A stretch of DNA of 64,000 nt from Neoarius graeffei (GCF_027579695.1 NC_083583.1:24014599-24078598), one strand, 5' to 3'; positions 1 through 10,455 are shown, counted from the first letter of the stretch. Made by a program: numbers and translations. Notes: generated by a model not told the origin, from the letters alone.

Positions 1-129
1 GGATTTCTCATGAATGTGATATTGAACATTAGTGAAAAAAATCACAAGCAAGCTGTTTTGCTTAAAGCAGCTAACCAGATTGTAATCGCTTATATTTGAG
101 ATTCATGAAAACCTTTAAAATTTTCCTCA

Positions 130-1125
130 TTTTTGATTGTTACAACCTAGAACTAAAATAGAACAAGTGTTGCCAGGCAAAACAAACCTTGCCCGGCAAC
201 ATTTATTTTATACCTATATGTTGATAATGGTAATATTTCTCAATCATCAGCTGTCAGGTTATAGTCTGATGAAAATCCATGACCTTGAGTTTGACATTTC
301 AAAGTTATTCAAGATCAAAGGTCATGGCGGCAACTGAAAGCCCATATGGGACTAATTATATGTTGATAATGGTAAACATCTGGTTATCATTAACCATTTT
401 AAAGATATAGCCCTTTGAAAACCCATGACCTTGAGTTTGACATTTCAAGGTCACTCAAAATCAAAGATCATGGTGCCAAATGAAAGCCCATATGGCACTT
501 CCAATAAGTTGATAATGGTAAACATCTGGCTATCATCAACCGTTTTCAAGTTACCGTATAGCCCTCTGAAAATCCGTAACCTTGAGTTTGACCTTTCAAG
601 ATCATTCAAGGTCAAAGATCATGGTGCCAAATGAAAGGCCATATGGGGGTTCCTATATGCTCATAGTAAACATTTGTCTATTGGCAACCGTTTTTGAGTT
701 ATAATGGAAAATGTTATTTTGACTGATGACCTTGAACCCCCTGACTTTTAACCCCCAACTGCTACAGAGACTGTCCAGGCTACCCCGTAATGCAGCATAT
801 GGTTGGAAGCAGAATTGAAAGATATACATTTTGGTTTGGGTTTGAAGTCAAAATGATGAATTTGAAGAAAGTTATCACAAAAGAAATGATTTTGACCTTT
901 CTGGTGACCTTGACCTGATTACCCCCAAATTTTAATCCGGTAAACTCCGGACCATTGCCCACCTACCCTGGAAAATTGAAGTCAATCGGTGCAACTGTCT
1001 AGACGCTAGATTGTTAACAGACAAACAAACAAACAAACAAACAAACAAACAAACAAACAAACCACACTGATTACAATACCTTGTCCTGCTTACCTCGCTG
1101 TGGACGAGGTAATTAATTGGGATTA
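130..1125. repeat. Dispersed hairpin-ended repeat with ~145-bp internal tandem units (left copy)
   Basis: Positions 169-200 form a 12-bp stem with an 8-base loop. This is followed by about three and a half diverged tandem units of roughly 142-150 bp, whose shared start (ttgataatgg) recurs at 221, 363 and 509. Each unit carries the phrases 'gaccttgagtttgac' and 'gaaagcccatatgg'. Beyond 700 the sequence becomes non-repetitive, then meets a CAAA microsatellite (1022-1062) and a second small hairpin around 1091-1115. A second copy lies inverted at about 9178-10455, and the hairpin terminus recurs at about 61590-61625. No coding capacity is visible. The family name and transposition class are unknown to me. 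The first ~130 bases of the window show nothing recognisable. Confidence 0.6.
1022..1062. repeat. (CAAA)n microsatellite
   Basis: About ten tandem copies of a CAAA unit. It sits at the same relative place where the inverted copy (about 9515) has tttgtttgtgtgtctgtc, so it belongs to the dispersed repeat. Confidence 0.9.
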
Positions 1126-1432
1126 TATAGACATCTTGTAGCTTGTTCATTAGTAATTACATAATGTATTCTTAGCACATTTTGGCAGTAGTTAAGTTTA
1201 TGGACCAGAGACTAACTTTCTACCCCCCCAGAGCTTTCAATTCGATCACAGTCCACAAGACAATTTCAGTTTCAAACAGATCAATTATACATTAAACATT
1301 GTATTAGTTTCCACTATTATGCTGATGACACACAGTTGTATGTTTCTGCAAAACCTGATGAGAGACACCAGCTTAATAGAATTGAGGAATGTGTGAAGGA
1401 CATTAGACACTGGATGCTTATTAACTTCCTTC

Positions 1433-1911
1433 TGTTAGGGTTTTGCTGGGATTCGAACCTGGTTCGTTGGTGTGATAATCCAGCAAACCCCCACTAGGCC
1501 ACCAGGGGGATGACTCAAATGCAGAGGCGTGAGGCGGAAGTAGAAAAAGAATCAAAAGGTTTATTTAAACTATATACACTATATACAGGGCAAAACAAAA
1601 GAAAAAAAAAAACCAAAGAGTAAAATCCAAAAGAAAAGCAAAGTGCAAAAATACAAAAGCTAAGAAGATCAAAAAACACAGTACAAAGGAAACTGGAGAT
1701 AAACATAACAGCACAAAGACTCCGTGACAAGAGGACTGAACTCAGGGGGTATAAATAGACAAACTAATTAAGGACACAGGTGAAGATAATTAGGCAATTA
1801 ACACAAACACAAAACACAGGAACAGTGGCGGCCTCTAGAGGCCAAAATAAACACGACATGAAAAGGAAATAACAGCGGCCTCTAGAGGCCAAAACAGTCC
1901 TAGTCCTAACA
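1433..1911 (-). repeat. 3' LTR of the sushi-type element (left side)
   Basis: 479 bp, TG...CA, nearly identical to 6256-6735. On the minus strand it is followed outward by the ccttc target duplication; on its inner side lies the polypurine tract (minus-strand AGAGGGGGGGTCC, about 1912-1926). Within it, read on the minus strand, are a TATA-like motif, an AATAAA-type signal and, near the outer end, a tRNA-like A-box/B-box pair. Confidence 0.95.
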
Positions 1912-1923
1912 GGACCCCCCCCT

Positions 1924-4900
1924 CTAGGAGCGTCTCCTGACGTTCCCAGGGCGATCCGGATGGGCCGAATGGAAGTCCCGACATAGTTCTTTATCAAGGA
2001 CATCCTGAGCAGGAACCCAGCAGCGCTCCTCAGGACCATAGCCCTCCCAGTCCACCAGATATTGCAACCCGCCGCGGACCCGGCGGGAGTCAAGCAGGCG
2101 ATTCACAGTGAACACAGTCTGCCCCTGGAAGATGCGGGGGGGTGGGGGGTTCCTAGGGGCAGGGGCATACGTAGATGTCAGTACGGGCCGTAACAGGGAA
2201 ACATGGAAAGTGGGGTTGATCCTCAGAGTCCGGGGCAACTGGAGCCGGTAGGAGACAGGGTTCACCCTGCGCACCACCTTGAAGGGGCCAATGTAGCGAG
2301 GAGCAAGCTTGCGGTTCTCCACCCGCAGTGGAAGGTCCTTAGTGGACAGCCAAACACGCTGCCCAGGGCGGAAAGCGTGTGCAGGTCTTCTATGGCGGTT
2401 GGCCTGAGTCTGGTTGGTTCTGGAGGTCTGTATGAGGGTCTTCCTGACCTTGCTCCAGGTCTTGCGACACCGTCTCACATATTGGTTGACCGAGGGCACC
2501 CCCGCGTCCTCCTCCTGGTCCGGGAACAGAGGTGGCTGGAACCCGAATTGGCACTGGAATGGCGACAGCTTGGTGGCCGATGACTGCAGGGTGTTGTGGG
2601 CGTACTCCGCCCATGGCAGCCAGGTGCTCCACGATGTCGGGTTATCCATAGCCAGGCCTCGCAGGGTGGTTTCCAGGTCCTGGTTGAGCCTCTCCGTCTG
2701 ACCATTGGACTGTGGGTGAAACCCAGAGGAGAGGCTGGCAGTGGCTCCAATGACCTTGCAGAACCCGTGCCACACTCGGGAGGAGAACTGGGGCCCTCGG
2801 TCTGAGACGATGTCCTGTGGAAGACCAAAGACTCGGAAGACATGATTAAACAAAAGTTTTGCAGTTTCAAGAGCAGAGGGGAGTTTGCACAGTGGTATGA
2901 AGCGGCAGGCCTTGGAGAATCTGTCAACTAAGACCAAAATGACCGTGTTACCTTGTGACTCAGGGAGACCCGTGATAAAGTCGACTGCCACGTGGGACCA
3001 GGGACGCCGGGGAATGGTCAGAGGATGCAGGAGACCCTGGGGACGCTGTCGTGGGTTCTTGGTTCTGGTGCAAACCTCACAGGACAGGACAAATGACCTT
3101 ACTTCCTTCTCCATGTTAGGCCACCAGAAGCGTCTTTTCAGGAAGTCCAGGGTCCTCCGAGCTCCCGGGTGGGCGGTGAGAGGGGAAGAGTGACCCCACT
3201 GGAGAACCTTGGCCCGGGCTTGATGTGGGACGTACAAGAGGCCTGGTGGCCCCGTCCCAGGACCGGGGTCCTGGCGTTGGGCTCGTCGGACAGCCTCCTC
3301 AATACCCCAGCGGACAGGGGCCACAATCCGGGACACAGGGATAATAGGCCCGACTTCATTCTCCCTGTTAGTGGCAGAGAACAGTCTGGACAGTGCGTCA
3401 GGCTTGGTGTTCTTGGAGCCGGGGCGGTATGAGAGGGTGAAGTCAAACCGACTGAAAAACAGGGCCCACCTAGCCTGTCGAGGGTTCAGTCTCTTGGCTT
3501 GCTGGAGGTACTCCAGGTTCTTGTGGTCAGTCCAAACCAGGAATGGATGTTGTGCTCCCTCCAGCCAGTGCCTCCACTCCTCAAGGGCCAGTTTGACCGC
3601 TAGCAGTTCTCGATCCCCCACATCGTACCGGGACTCAGCAGGACTCAGGCGGTGGGAGAAGTAAGCGCAGGGGTGCAGCTTTCCTTCCGAACGTTGAGAG
3701 AGCACCGCGCCGACACCACTGTCCGAGGCGTCCACTTCCACGATGAATGGTTGGGAGGTGTCCGGGAGAACCAGAATGGGTGCCGTGCAGAAGCGGTCCT
3801 TGAGGTCTTTGAACGCCTTTTCTGCCTGAGGAGACCAGCCATAAGATCCACCTGTCCCTTTGGTGAGGTCTGACATGGGTGCTGCCACAGAACTGAAGTT
3901 CCTGATGAACTTGCGGTAGAAGTTAGCGAATCCTAAGAACCGCTGAACCTCCTTAACGGACTTGGGAGTAGGCCAGTCCCGGACGGCCAGGGTCTTGGCA
4001 GGGTCCATTTGGAGTTGGCCTGTCCGTACAATAAATCCCAGAAAGGAGACCTCGGGAACATGAAATTCGCATTTCTGGGCCTTGGCGAACAGATTGTTCT
4101 GTAGCAGCCTCTGGAGAACCTGGCGGACATGGTGGCGGTGCTCCTGCACGGTCTTGGAAAAGATAAGGATGTCGTCGAGGTAGACAAAAACGTATAGGTT
4201 AATCATGTCCCTTAAGACGTCGTTGATTAGGGCCTGAAAAACAGCTGGTGCGTTGGTGAGTCCGAAGGGCATCACCTGGTATTCGTAGTGCCCAGACGGG
4301 GTGTTAAAGGCAGTCTTCCACTCGTCTCCCTGTCGGATACGGATGAGGTGGTATGCGTTCCGTAGGTCCAACTTGGTGAAGACGGTGGCGCCTTGGAGCA
4401 GGTCGAAAGCTGTGGACATCAGCGGAAGGGGATATCGGTTGCGCACAGTGATCTTATTCAGGCCCCTGTAATCAATACATGGTCGGAGCCCCCCATCCTT
4501 CTTGCCGACAAAGAAGAAGCCGGCTCCAGCAGGTGAAGTGGAGGGTCGAATAAACCCAGAGACCAGGGCATCTTTGAGGTATTCCTCCATGGCCTTGCGT
4601 TCTGGCTGAGAGAGTGAAAACAGTCTGCCACGAGGAGGGGTAGTCCCAGGGAGCAAGTCGATGGCACAGTCGTAGGCCCGGTGCGGAGGAAGAACGGCGG
4701 CCCTGCTCTTGCTGAATACCTCCTTGAGATCCCAGTACTCTGTGGGAACTTGAGATAACTCGGTGAGATCAGGGGGCTCGGCAGGAGACACAGGAGAGCT
4801 AGAGAGCAGACAAGAGGCATGGCATGCAGGGCCCCATTCCACAACCTGGCTTGTTACCCAGTCTATGCGAGGGTTGTGGCGAGTAAGCCAAGGAAGGCCT

Positions 4901-5319
4901 AGAATAACTGGGAACTCAGGTGAAGGAATCAGGTGCAGGGATATTTCTTCCTTGTGACCTTGAGACTGGAGGAAGACTGGAGAAGTAACTTGGGTGACTC
5001 TTCCATCACCTAACGCTTGGCCATCGAGGGCAGACACAGACAGTGGGACTTCAAGAGGTGCAGTCGGAATATTGATGCTTTGGGCGAAGTGAATATCCAT
5101 AAAGTTCCCAGCCGCCCCTGAGTCTATCAAAGCTTGACAAGAGTGGACAGACTCACCCCAGGAGATGGAGACCGGGATGTAGATTCCTTGGCCAGGGAGT
5201 CCGGGAGAGAGGGTAGGCCCCGTCACAACCCTCCCTCGGCTGGACGGGGCGGTCCTTTTCCCAAGAGTTCGGGACATGATGCTCGGAAGTGACCAGGCTT
5301 GCCACAGTAGATGCAGCAC
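1924..5319 (-). CDS. pol: Sushi-type retrotransposon Pol polyprotein (PR-RT-RNase H-IN-chromodomain)
   Basis: An open frame of 1131 codons. Domains in order: aspartic protease with the DSG triad ([10 protein letters not shown], about residue 65); reverse transcriptase with [11 protein letters not shown]; RNase H starting [14 protein letters not shown]; integrase with an HHCC zinc domain (ending CEVCTRTK) and a D-D-E core ([25 protein letters not shown]); and a C-terminal chromodomain ([17 protein letters not shown]). It probably has no start codon of its own: it overlaps the end of gag by about 97 bases in the -1 frame and would be reached by -1 frameshifting at 5262-5256. No stop or frameshift is visible, so the enzyme looks intact. 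Chromodomains of this class are known to bias integration through histone marks. Antisense open frames in this span are shadows. Confidence 0.93.
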   Translation of the reverse strand: MLHLLWQAWSLPSIMSRTLGKRTAPSSRGRVVTGPTLSPGLPGQGIYIPVSISWGESVHSCQALIDSGAAGNFMDIHFAQSINIPTAPLEVPLSVSALDGQALGDGRVTQVTSPVFLQSQGHKEEISLHLIPSPEFPVILGLPWLTRHNPRIDWVTSQVVEWGPACHASCLLSSSPVSPAEPPDLTELSQVPTEYWDLKEVFSKSRAAVLPPHRAYDCAIDLLPGTTPPRGRLFSLSQPERKAMEEYLKDALVSGFIRPSTSPAGAGFFFVGKKDGGLRPCIDYRGLNKITVRNRYPLPLMSTAFDLLQGATVFTKLDLRNAYHLIRIRQGDEWKTAFNTPSGHYEYQVMPFGLTNAPAVFQALINDVLRDMINLYVFVYLDDILIFSKTVQEHRHHVRQVLQRLLQNNLFAKAQKCEFHVPEVSFLGFIVRTGQLQMDPAKTLAVRDWPTPKSVKEVQRFLGFANFYRKFIRNFSSVAAPMSDLTKGTGGSYGWSPQAEKAFKDLKDRFCTAPILVLPDTSQPFIVEVDASDSGVGAVLSQRSEGKLHPCAYFSHRLSPAESRYDVGDRELLAVKLALEEWRHWLEGAQHPFLVWTDHKNLEYLQQAKRLNPRQARWALFFSRFDFTLSYRPGSKNTKPDALSRLFSATNRENEVGPIIPVSRIVAPVRWGIEEAVRRAQRQDPGPGTGPPGLLYVPHQARAKVLQWGHSSPLTAHPGARRTLDFLKRRFWWPNMEKEVRSFVLSCEVCTRTKNPRQRPQGLLHPLTIPRRPWSHVAVDFITGLPESQGNTVILVLVDRFSKACRFIPLCKLPSALETAKLLFNHVFRVFGLPQDIVSDRGPQFSSRVWHGFCKVIGATASLSSGFHPQSNGQTERLNQDLETTLRGLAMDNPTSWSTWLPWAEYAHNTLQSSATKLSPFQCQFGFQPPLFPDQEEDAGVPSVNQYVRRCRKTWSKVRKTLIQTSRTNQTQANRHRRPAHAFRPGQRVWLSTKDLPLRVENRKLAPRYIGPFKVVRRVNPVSYRLQLPRTLRINPTFHVSLLRPVLTSTYAPAPRNPPPPRIFQGQTVFTVNRLLDSRRVRGGLQYLVDWEGYGPEERCWVPAQDVLDKELCRDFHSAHPDRPGNVRRRS

Positions 5320-6242
5320 TTGTCCCTCCTTCTGCGCTCCCTCTCAGATGCGGAGAGGCGAGTATGACCCACTTGCATGGGTTCTGGACAGTCACTGAAG
5401 GAGGTAGACGGTCTCCAGGTAGAGGTAGGGAGGCTGGGGGGGCTCAAGGCTTGGTGGCGTTCTCTCATCCTGTTGTCCAGACGAATAGCATGTGAGATGA
5501 GGGTTTCGAGGTCACTTGGGCATCCAATAGAGGCCAGACCGTCCTTGATGGGGTCAGACAGACCATGGTGGAAGGCTGACACCAGGGCAGTCTCGTTCCA
5601 TCCACTTACTGCTGCGAGTGTTCAGAACGAGATGGCGTAATCTGCGACGCTTCCTCCTTGCCGGATGGACATGAGCTTTCGGGCTGCGTCGGTACTGATG
5701 TCTGCCTGATCGAAGACCCGAAGCATCTCTTCAGAAAACAGCTGGAAATCAAAGCACTCAGGTCCCTGTCTTTGCCAGATAGCAGTAGCCCAGGCTCGCG
5801 CCTTACCAGCTAATAAGGTGATCACAAAGGCAATCTTGCGGCGATCCGTAGTGTAGGTGGTAGGCTGAAGCTCAAAGGTGAGTTGACACTGGGTAAGGAA
5901 CTCTCGGCACTCACTGTGCTTGCCGTCATACCTCTGTGGTGCAGGAAGGCTGGGTTCGCGAGGTGAAGAAGGCAGCATTGCAGGAGGCACTGGAGCAGGA
6001 GTGGGAGCTGGATCAGGAGCAGGAACTGGATCAGGAGCAGGAGATGCAGGCAGAGATGTCAGCTGTGCCAGGGTTTTCCCAATTTGCTGAAGCAGTTCCT
6101 CGTGGCGAGCGAGGGCCTCACGTTGGCTGGTGAGCGTACGTCCATGAGCGTCCATGGTCGCTCCGAAGCGTGTCAAAGCTGCCATAATTCCCTGAAGGTT
6201 GGCCGGGTAGACAGTTGAAGCAGCCTCTGCTGAGTCGGTCAT
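5223..6242 (-). pseudogene. gag: Sushi-type retrotransposon Gag, one in-frame stop
   Basis: A single reading frame of 340 codons including the terminal stop, beginning at the ATG two bases beyond the primer-binding site and ending at 5223, broken only by a TGA at 5624-5622 (codon 207). Visible parts: a proline/alanine-rich stretch around residues 65-95, a capsid-type region (RKIAFVITLLAGKARAWA; FHHGLSDPIKD) and a C-terminal CCHC zinc knuckle ([15 protein letters not shown]). Gag of this group forms the virus-like particle and packages the RNA. The stop lies where related proteins usually have an arginine, so a CGA to TGA change is likely (inference). PEG10/RTL1-type host genes derive from this gag lineage, but nothing here suggests domestication. 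Confidence 0.88.
5256..5262 (-). promoter_or_regulatory. Candidate -1 ribosomal frameshift heptamer between gag and pol
   Basis: Read on the minus strand the sequence is G GGA AAA in the gag frame (codons ttG-GGA-AAA), which fits the X XXY YYZ rule. Pol is open across it in the -1 frame. The domesticated relative PEG10 is known to use a GGGAAAC heptamer at the corresponding junction. A short stem (GGAC/GTCC) and a longer imperfect stem lie just downstream. Confidence 0.72.
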
Positions 6243-6243
6243 G

Positions 6244-6254
6244 ACGGAGTCTTT
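6244..6254 (-). promoter_or_regulatory. Putative self-priming primer-binding site
   Basis: One base inside the 5' LTR, the minus strand reads AAAGACTCCGT. This does not resemble a tRNA 3' end (no TGG start) but is exactly complementary, over 11 bases, to ACGGAGTCTTT inside the same LTR (plus positions 6549-6539). That segment lies about 28 bases downstream of a TATA-like motif, so it should be the first bases of the transcript. This is the Tf1/sushi self-priming arrangement. Confidence 0.72.
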
Positions 6255-6255
6255 C

Positions 6256-6735
6256 TGTTAGGGTTTTGCTGGGATTCGAACCTGGTTCGTTGGTGTGATA
6301 ATCCAGCAAACCCCCACTAGGCCACCAGGGGGATGACTCAAATGCAGAGGCGTGAGGCGGAAGTAGAAAAAGAATCAAAAGGTTTATTTAAACTATATAC
6401 ACTATATACAGGGCAAAACAAAAGACAAAAAAAAAACCAAAGAGTAAAATCCAAAAGAAAAGCAAAGTGCAAAAATACAAAAGCTAAGAAGATCAAAAAA
6501 CACAGTACAAAGGAAACTGGAGATAAACATAACAGCACAAAGACTCCGTGACAAGAGGACTGAACTCAGGGGGTATAAATAGACAAACTAATTAAGGACA
6601 CAGGTGAAGATAATTAGGCAATTAACACAAACACAAAACACAGGAACAGTGGCGGCCTCTAGAGGCCAAAATAAACACGACATGAAAAGGAAATAACAGC
6701 GGCCTCTAGAGGCCAAAACAGTCCTAGTCCTAACA
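6256..6735 (-). repeat. 5' LTR of the sushi-type element (right side)
   Basis: 480 bp, TG...CA. On the minus strand: a TATA-like element at about 6580-6573 (plus TATAAATA), predicted transcript start near 6549, an AATAAA-type signal at about 6388-6383, and a tRNA-like A-box (TGGCCTAGTGGG) and B-box (GGTTCGAATCC) in the last ~70 bases. The outer edge is followed by the ccttc duplication at 6736-6740. Confidence 0.95.
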
Positions 6736-7440
6736 CCTTCTGCTTAACTCTGACAAGACTGAAGTACTTGTACTAGGACCACATATAGCTAGAAGTAAGT
6801 TTTCTGATTACACAGTAACTCTGGAAGGCCTTTCTGTTTCTTCACATGCAGCAGTAAAAGACCTCGGAGTGATTATTGACCCCAGTCTTTCATTCGAAAC
6901 TCACATTGATAACATTACCCGGATAGCTTTCTTTCATCTCAGAAATATTGCTAAGATAAGAAATTTAATGTCACTACATGACGCGGAAAAACTAGTTCAT
7001 GCTTTCGTTACCTCCAGGTTGGATTATTGTAATGCCTTACTGTCTGGATATTCCAATAAGTGCATAAACAAGCTCCAGTTAGTTCAAAATGCAGCAGCAA
7101 GAGTCCTTACGAGAACTTGAAAATATGACCCCATCACCCCTGTCTTATCCACACTACATTGGCTCCCAATCAAATTTCATATTGATTATAAAATACTACT
7201 ATTGACCTTTAAAGCACTGAATGGTCTCGCACCACAGTACCTGAGTGAACTTCTGGTCCTTTATGACCCACCACGCCTACTTGGATCAAAAGATGCGGGC
7301 TATTTGCTGGTACCTCGTATAGTGAAGGCTACATCAGGGGGCAGAGCCTTTTCTTACAAAGCCCCGCAGTTATGGAACAGCCTTCCAAGTAATGTTCGTG
7401 AATCAGACACACAGTCTCAGCATTTAAGTCTAGACTGAAA
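6736..7440 (+). pseudogene. LINE ORF2 C-terminal fragment (L2/CR1 type)
   Basis: The translated fragment contains the phrases typical of the region after the RT domain in L2/CR1 LINEs: VIIDPSLSFETHI, SRLDYCNALLSG, KLQLVQNAAARVLT, LHWLPI, LNGLAPQYLSELL and PQLWNSLPSNVR. An in-frame TGA near 7119 and a frameshift near 7415 interrupt it. It is the continuation of the RT fragment at 1288-1432. Compared with the copy at 23741-24359 it differs by scattered substitutions, so the two are independent insertions of one family. Confidence 0.85.
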
Positions 7441-8340
7441 ACATATCTGTTTAATCAAGCCTTTTGTTAATGGTGTTTATGAGGTAAAGGTGTAGATCTG
7501 GAGGGTCCTCAGACACATAGAATGTTTTGGTAAACTGGGATGTATGGATGCTGTCAGTCCCCCACTCGCTTGCACATTCGAATTTGTTGACAGTGTAGTG
7601 GCTACTTCTTTATGTCCCAGGGCTTCCTCATGCCTGTGTTACCTTCTGGCTCTCCCCTTTTAGTTATGCTGTCATAGTTAGTTGCTGGAGTCCCTGCTTG
7701 TACTATATATACTGTTCCTACTTATCCAGGTGACATTGGGCATACCTAACAACCTGTGTCCCCCCCCCCCAAAAAAAAATCTGTCCCTCTGAGTTACATG
7801 TCAGTCCTGGGATCGAGATGCTGACCTCTTCTGCTCCTCGGACCTGCCTGATCCATCCTGGTGTCCTGTGTCTGGTTGGAGTCTCATCGCATCGCTCCTG
7901 TGGAGGACAGCCCCATGTGGACAGTTGAAAGTCACACCTGGAGTACGCTCTGGACACTTACAGTAATGCTTTTATGGCTGAGGACTACAGTTGACTTGCT
8001 AACTTTAGGACTGCAGTTGTCACGAACAGTTTTGCACTCAAGTTTCCATTAATGAAGAGTTATAACATCAACGAAACTGACTTCATGTTAAAACTGTTAA
8101 TGTTATGGTCATGTCTGTTGTTGCCCAAATGAGGATGGGTTCCCTTTTGAGTCTGGTTCCTCTCGAGGTTTCTTCCTCATGTCATCTGAGGGAGTTTTTC
8201 CTTGCCACAGGCTTGCTCACTAGGGATAGATTAGGGATAAAATTAGCTCATGTTTTAAGTCGTTCAAATTCTGTAAAGCTGCTTTGCGACAATGTTTATT
8301 GTTAAAAGTGCTATACAAATAAACTTGACTTGACTTGACA

Positions 8341-8819
8341 TTAACTTACTGACTGGAATTGATCCTTTATTAGGCAAGACCTGCCCCATGGATGGATAAT
8401 ATTCAGTTGTAAGGTTTATATCATTTCTGACATTTAAAGTGCACGCTTGAAAATTGCACAAGACCCAGTGGAGTTTAAAATGCTTTGAAAGCAGGATTAC
8501 AGTCATTGCATAATTCTGCTTACTTAGATCAGAGTTCAGAGAAATCCTAACAAAATATATGACCCATGATAAATCATGATAAAAGTTCAGATAGCTGTCA
8601 TGATATGAAAACAAAATCAGATTACAGCAGATGATGCGGGAATGTAAAATAAAATAAAATAAACCTCATGGTTATATTTCTGGCTTTAAGAATATTTGGC
8701 TGTCCAAAGCCAGAGCCCATCAGAGGTGGGAAATAAATCCAGTTATTTTGTTGCTGTAATTAAGACTGGTTTTTAAAGTTATTAGCATCATTATTTGGAT
8801 GCAAGTGAGACATACAATA
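8341..8819. other. Interval without recognisable gene or repeat
   Basis: AT-rich sequence between the LINE tail and the next transposon end. Open frames on the minus strand are short and show no family resemblance. A short AAAAT run lies near 8646-8664. Confidence 0.5.
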
Positions 8820-9177
8820 CTGTGCAAAATTCTTAGAAACCGTTTTTTCATACAAACTTTGTTATAGAGTTCTATTTTATGACTCAGTCAGTACAAAAAC
8901 ATTTATAGTTCCAAATGTTCATTTTCCAGCACAAAATTAAATGTTACAATAAAAAATTTTTTGTATCTGAGCAGCATATTACATAAGAGCCCACTTTTCA
9001 GATTAAAAAAGAAAACAATGAAGGCTACTGGGTTTTGGTGCCAAATTAAGAAGCAAGTGTGACAGTCAAACTGTCCAGAAGAACTGTGGCTGGTTCTGCA
9101 AGATGCTCAGTAAAACCTACAGCTCATTTCCTTATAAAATTGCACCCACTGAACCTGAGACTACTATTTTTACCTTG

Positions 9178-10455
9178 CCCTGGACGGAGTCCACCAGGGG
9201 GTGAGGTATTGTTTTCGGTGGGGTTTCTTTTCTTTTTTTCTTTGTTAGCAACATTACGGGAAAATGGCTGGACCAATCTTCATGAAACTTTCAGAATAGA
9301 TGGGCATTGGTCTCAAATAGAACCTACAACATTTTGAAGGTCATCCAGTCAAGGTCACCAAAAAGGTCAAAATCTTTTTTTTTTTGCAATAGCTTCCGTC
9401 ATATTCACCATATTTATGTCAAATCAATTCCAAAATGTTCATCTTTCAATTCTGCTTCCATTGATATGCTACACAATGGAGTATCTCTCATAATTTTCTT
9501 TCAAACTTTCATTTGTTTGTGTGTCTGTCTGTTAACAATCTAGTGTCTAGACGGTTGCACCGATTAACTTCAAATTTTCAGGGTAGGTGGGCAATGGGCC
9601 ATAGATTACCTGATTAAATTTTGGGGGTAATCGGGTTAAGGTGAAGGTCAAGGTCCCCAGAAAGGTTAACCTTTTGGTCAAAATAACGTTTTCCATTATA
9701 ACTCAAAAATGGTTGCCAATAGACAGATGTTTACTGTTATGAGCATATAGGAACTCCCATATGGCCTTTAATTTGGCACTTTGATCTTTGACCTTGAGTG
9801 ACTTTGAAAGGTCAAACTCAAGGTCATGGATTTTCAGAGGGCTGTAACTTGAAAACAGTTGATGGTAGACAAATATTTACCATTATCAACTTATAGGAAG
9901 GGCGGCACGGTGGTGTAGTGGTTAGCGCTGTCGCCTCACAGCAAGAAGGTCCTGGGTTCGAGCCCCGGGGCCGGCGAGGGCCTTTCTGTGTGGAGTTTGC
10001 ATGTTGTCCGTGTGGGTTTCCTCCGGGTGCTCCATTTTCCCCCACAGTCCAAAGACATGCAGGTTAGGTTAACTGGTGACTCTAAATTGACCGTAGGTGT
10101 GAGTGTGAATGGTTGTCTATGTCTATGTGTCAGCCCTGTGATGACCTGGTGACTTGTCCAGGGTGTACCCCGCCTTTCGCCCGTAGTCAGCTGGGATAGG
10201 CTCCAGCTTGCCTGCGACCCTGTAGAAGGATAAAGCGGCTAGAGATAATGAGATGAACTTATAGGAAGTGCCATATGGGCTTTCATTTGGCACCTTGACC
10301 TTGATTGACTGTGAAATGTCAAACTCAAGGTCATGGATTTTCATAGGACTATAACCTGACAGCTGATGATTGAGAAATATTACCATTATCAACATATAGG
10401 CATAAAATAAGTGCTGCCGGGCGAGGTTTGTTTTGCCTGACAACACTTGTTTTTA
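9178..10455. repeat. Hairpin-ended repeat with ~145-bp units (right, inverted copy)
   Basis: This is the reverse complement of the element at 130-1125, including the tandem-unit phrases and the terminal hairpin near 10410-10445. It contains extra sequence at its inner side (9178-9500, starting 'ccctggacggagtccacc') that the left copy lacks or has lost. It was interrupted by a SINE at 9901-10255. Because it lies within a separate transposon, the two inverted copies are better explained as independent insertions than as the arms of one giant element. Confidence 0.6.
9901..10255 (+). mobile_element. tRNA-derived SINE, Mermaid-like, copy 1
   Basis: The 5' head has an RNA polymerase III A-box (tggtgtagtgg) and B-box (ggttcgagccc). 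The body contains the conserved 'cagtccaaagacatgcagg' segment and the tail ends 'gctagagataatgagatg'. A 13-bp perfect target duplication, aacttataggaag, flanks it (9888-9900 and 10256-10268). Confidence 0.92.

Larger units (their letters stand above)
1433..6735 (-). mobile_element. Young Ty3/gypsy chromovirus of the sushi type, complete with LTRs
   Basis: A complete LTR retrotransposon on the minus strand: LTRs of 479 and 480 bp beginning TG and ending CA, a 5-bp target duplication (ccttc at 1428-1432 and 6736-6740), a G-rich polypurine tract beside the left LTR, gag, and pol in the order PR-RT-RH-IN-chromodomain. The two LTRs look identical by eye except for one base in an A-rich run (near 1600 versus 6425), so the insertion is very recent. 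The empty site is preserved in the related LINE copy near 23000. The only obvious lesion is one in-frame TGA in gag. The chromodomain, the -1 gag/pol arrangement and the PBS that matches the element's own 5' end place it with the Tf1/sushi group. Confidence 0.93.
1288..8340 (+). mobile_element. 5'-truncated L2/CR1-type LINE, copy 1, split by an LTR retrotransposon
   Basis: LINE sequence runs from about 1288 to 1432 and resumes at 6736, ending at about 8340 with a 'cttgacttgacttga' tail. The first part encodes the RT active-site region (YADDTQLY). The second encodes the C-terminal part of ORF2. The same sequence occurs uninterrupted in the larger copy near 22850-26237, which proves the break at 1432/6736 is an insertion. 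The start coincides with the point where similarity to the other copy begins, as expected for 5' truncation during target-primed reverse transcription. The 3' UTR is about 900 bp and ends with 'gctatacaaataaacttg'. The copy is not functional. Confidence 0.85.

Noticed and set aside
169..200. Helitron 3' terminus, suggested by the hairpin
   Set aside because: The expected CTRR end and the A/T insertion site are not visible in any of the three copies.
130..660. CRISPR-like array
   Set aside because: The units are ~145 bp, contiguous and diverged with no spacer structure, in a vertebrate genome.
2203..2805. Plus-strand open frames opposite the sushi pol gene
   Set aside because: They are antisense shadows of a GC-rich, well-conserved pol frame and show no family phrases.
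1924..5319. Domesticated retrotransposon host gene
   Set aside because: LTRs, PBS, PPT, target duplication and all enzymatic domains are present, so it is simply a young element.
9905..9970. tRNA gene suggested by A- and B-boxes at several places
   Set aside because: They are the heads of SINEs with target duplications and long non-tRNA bodies; the cloverleaf is not maintained.
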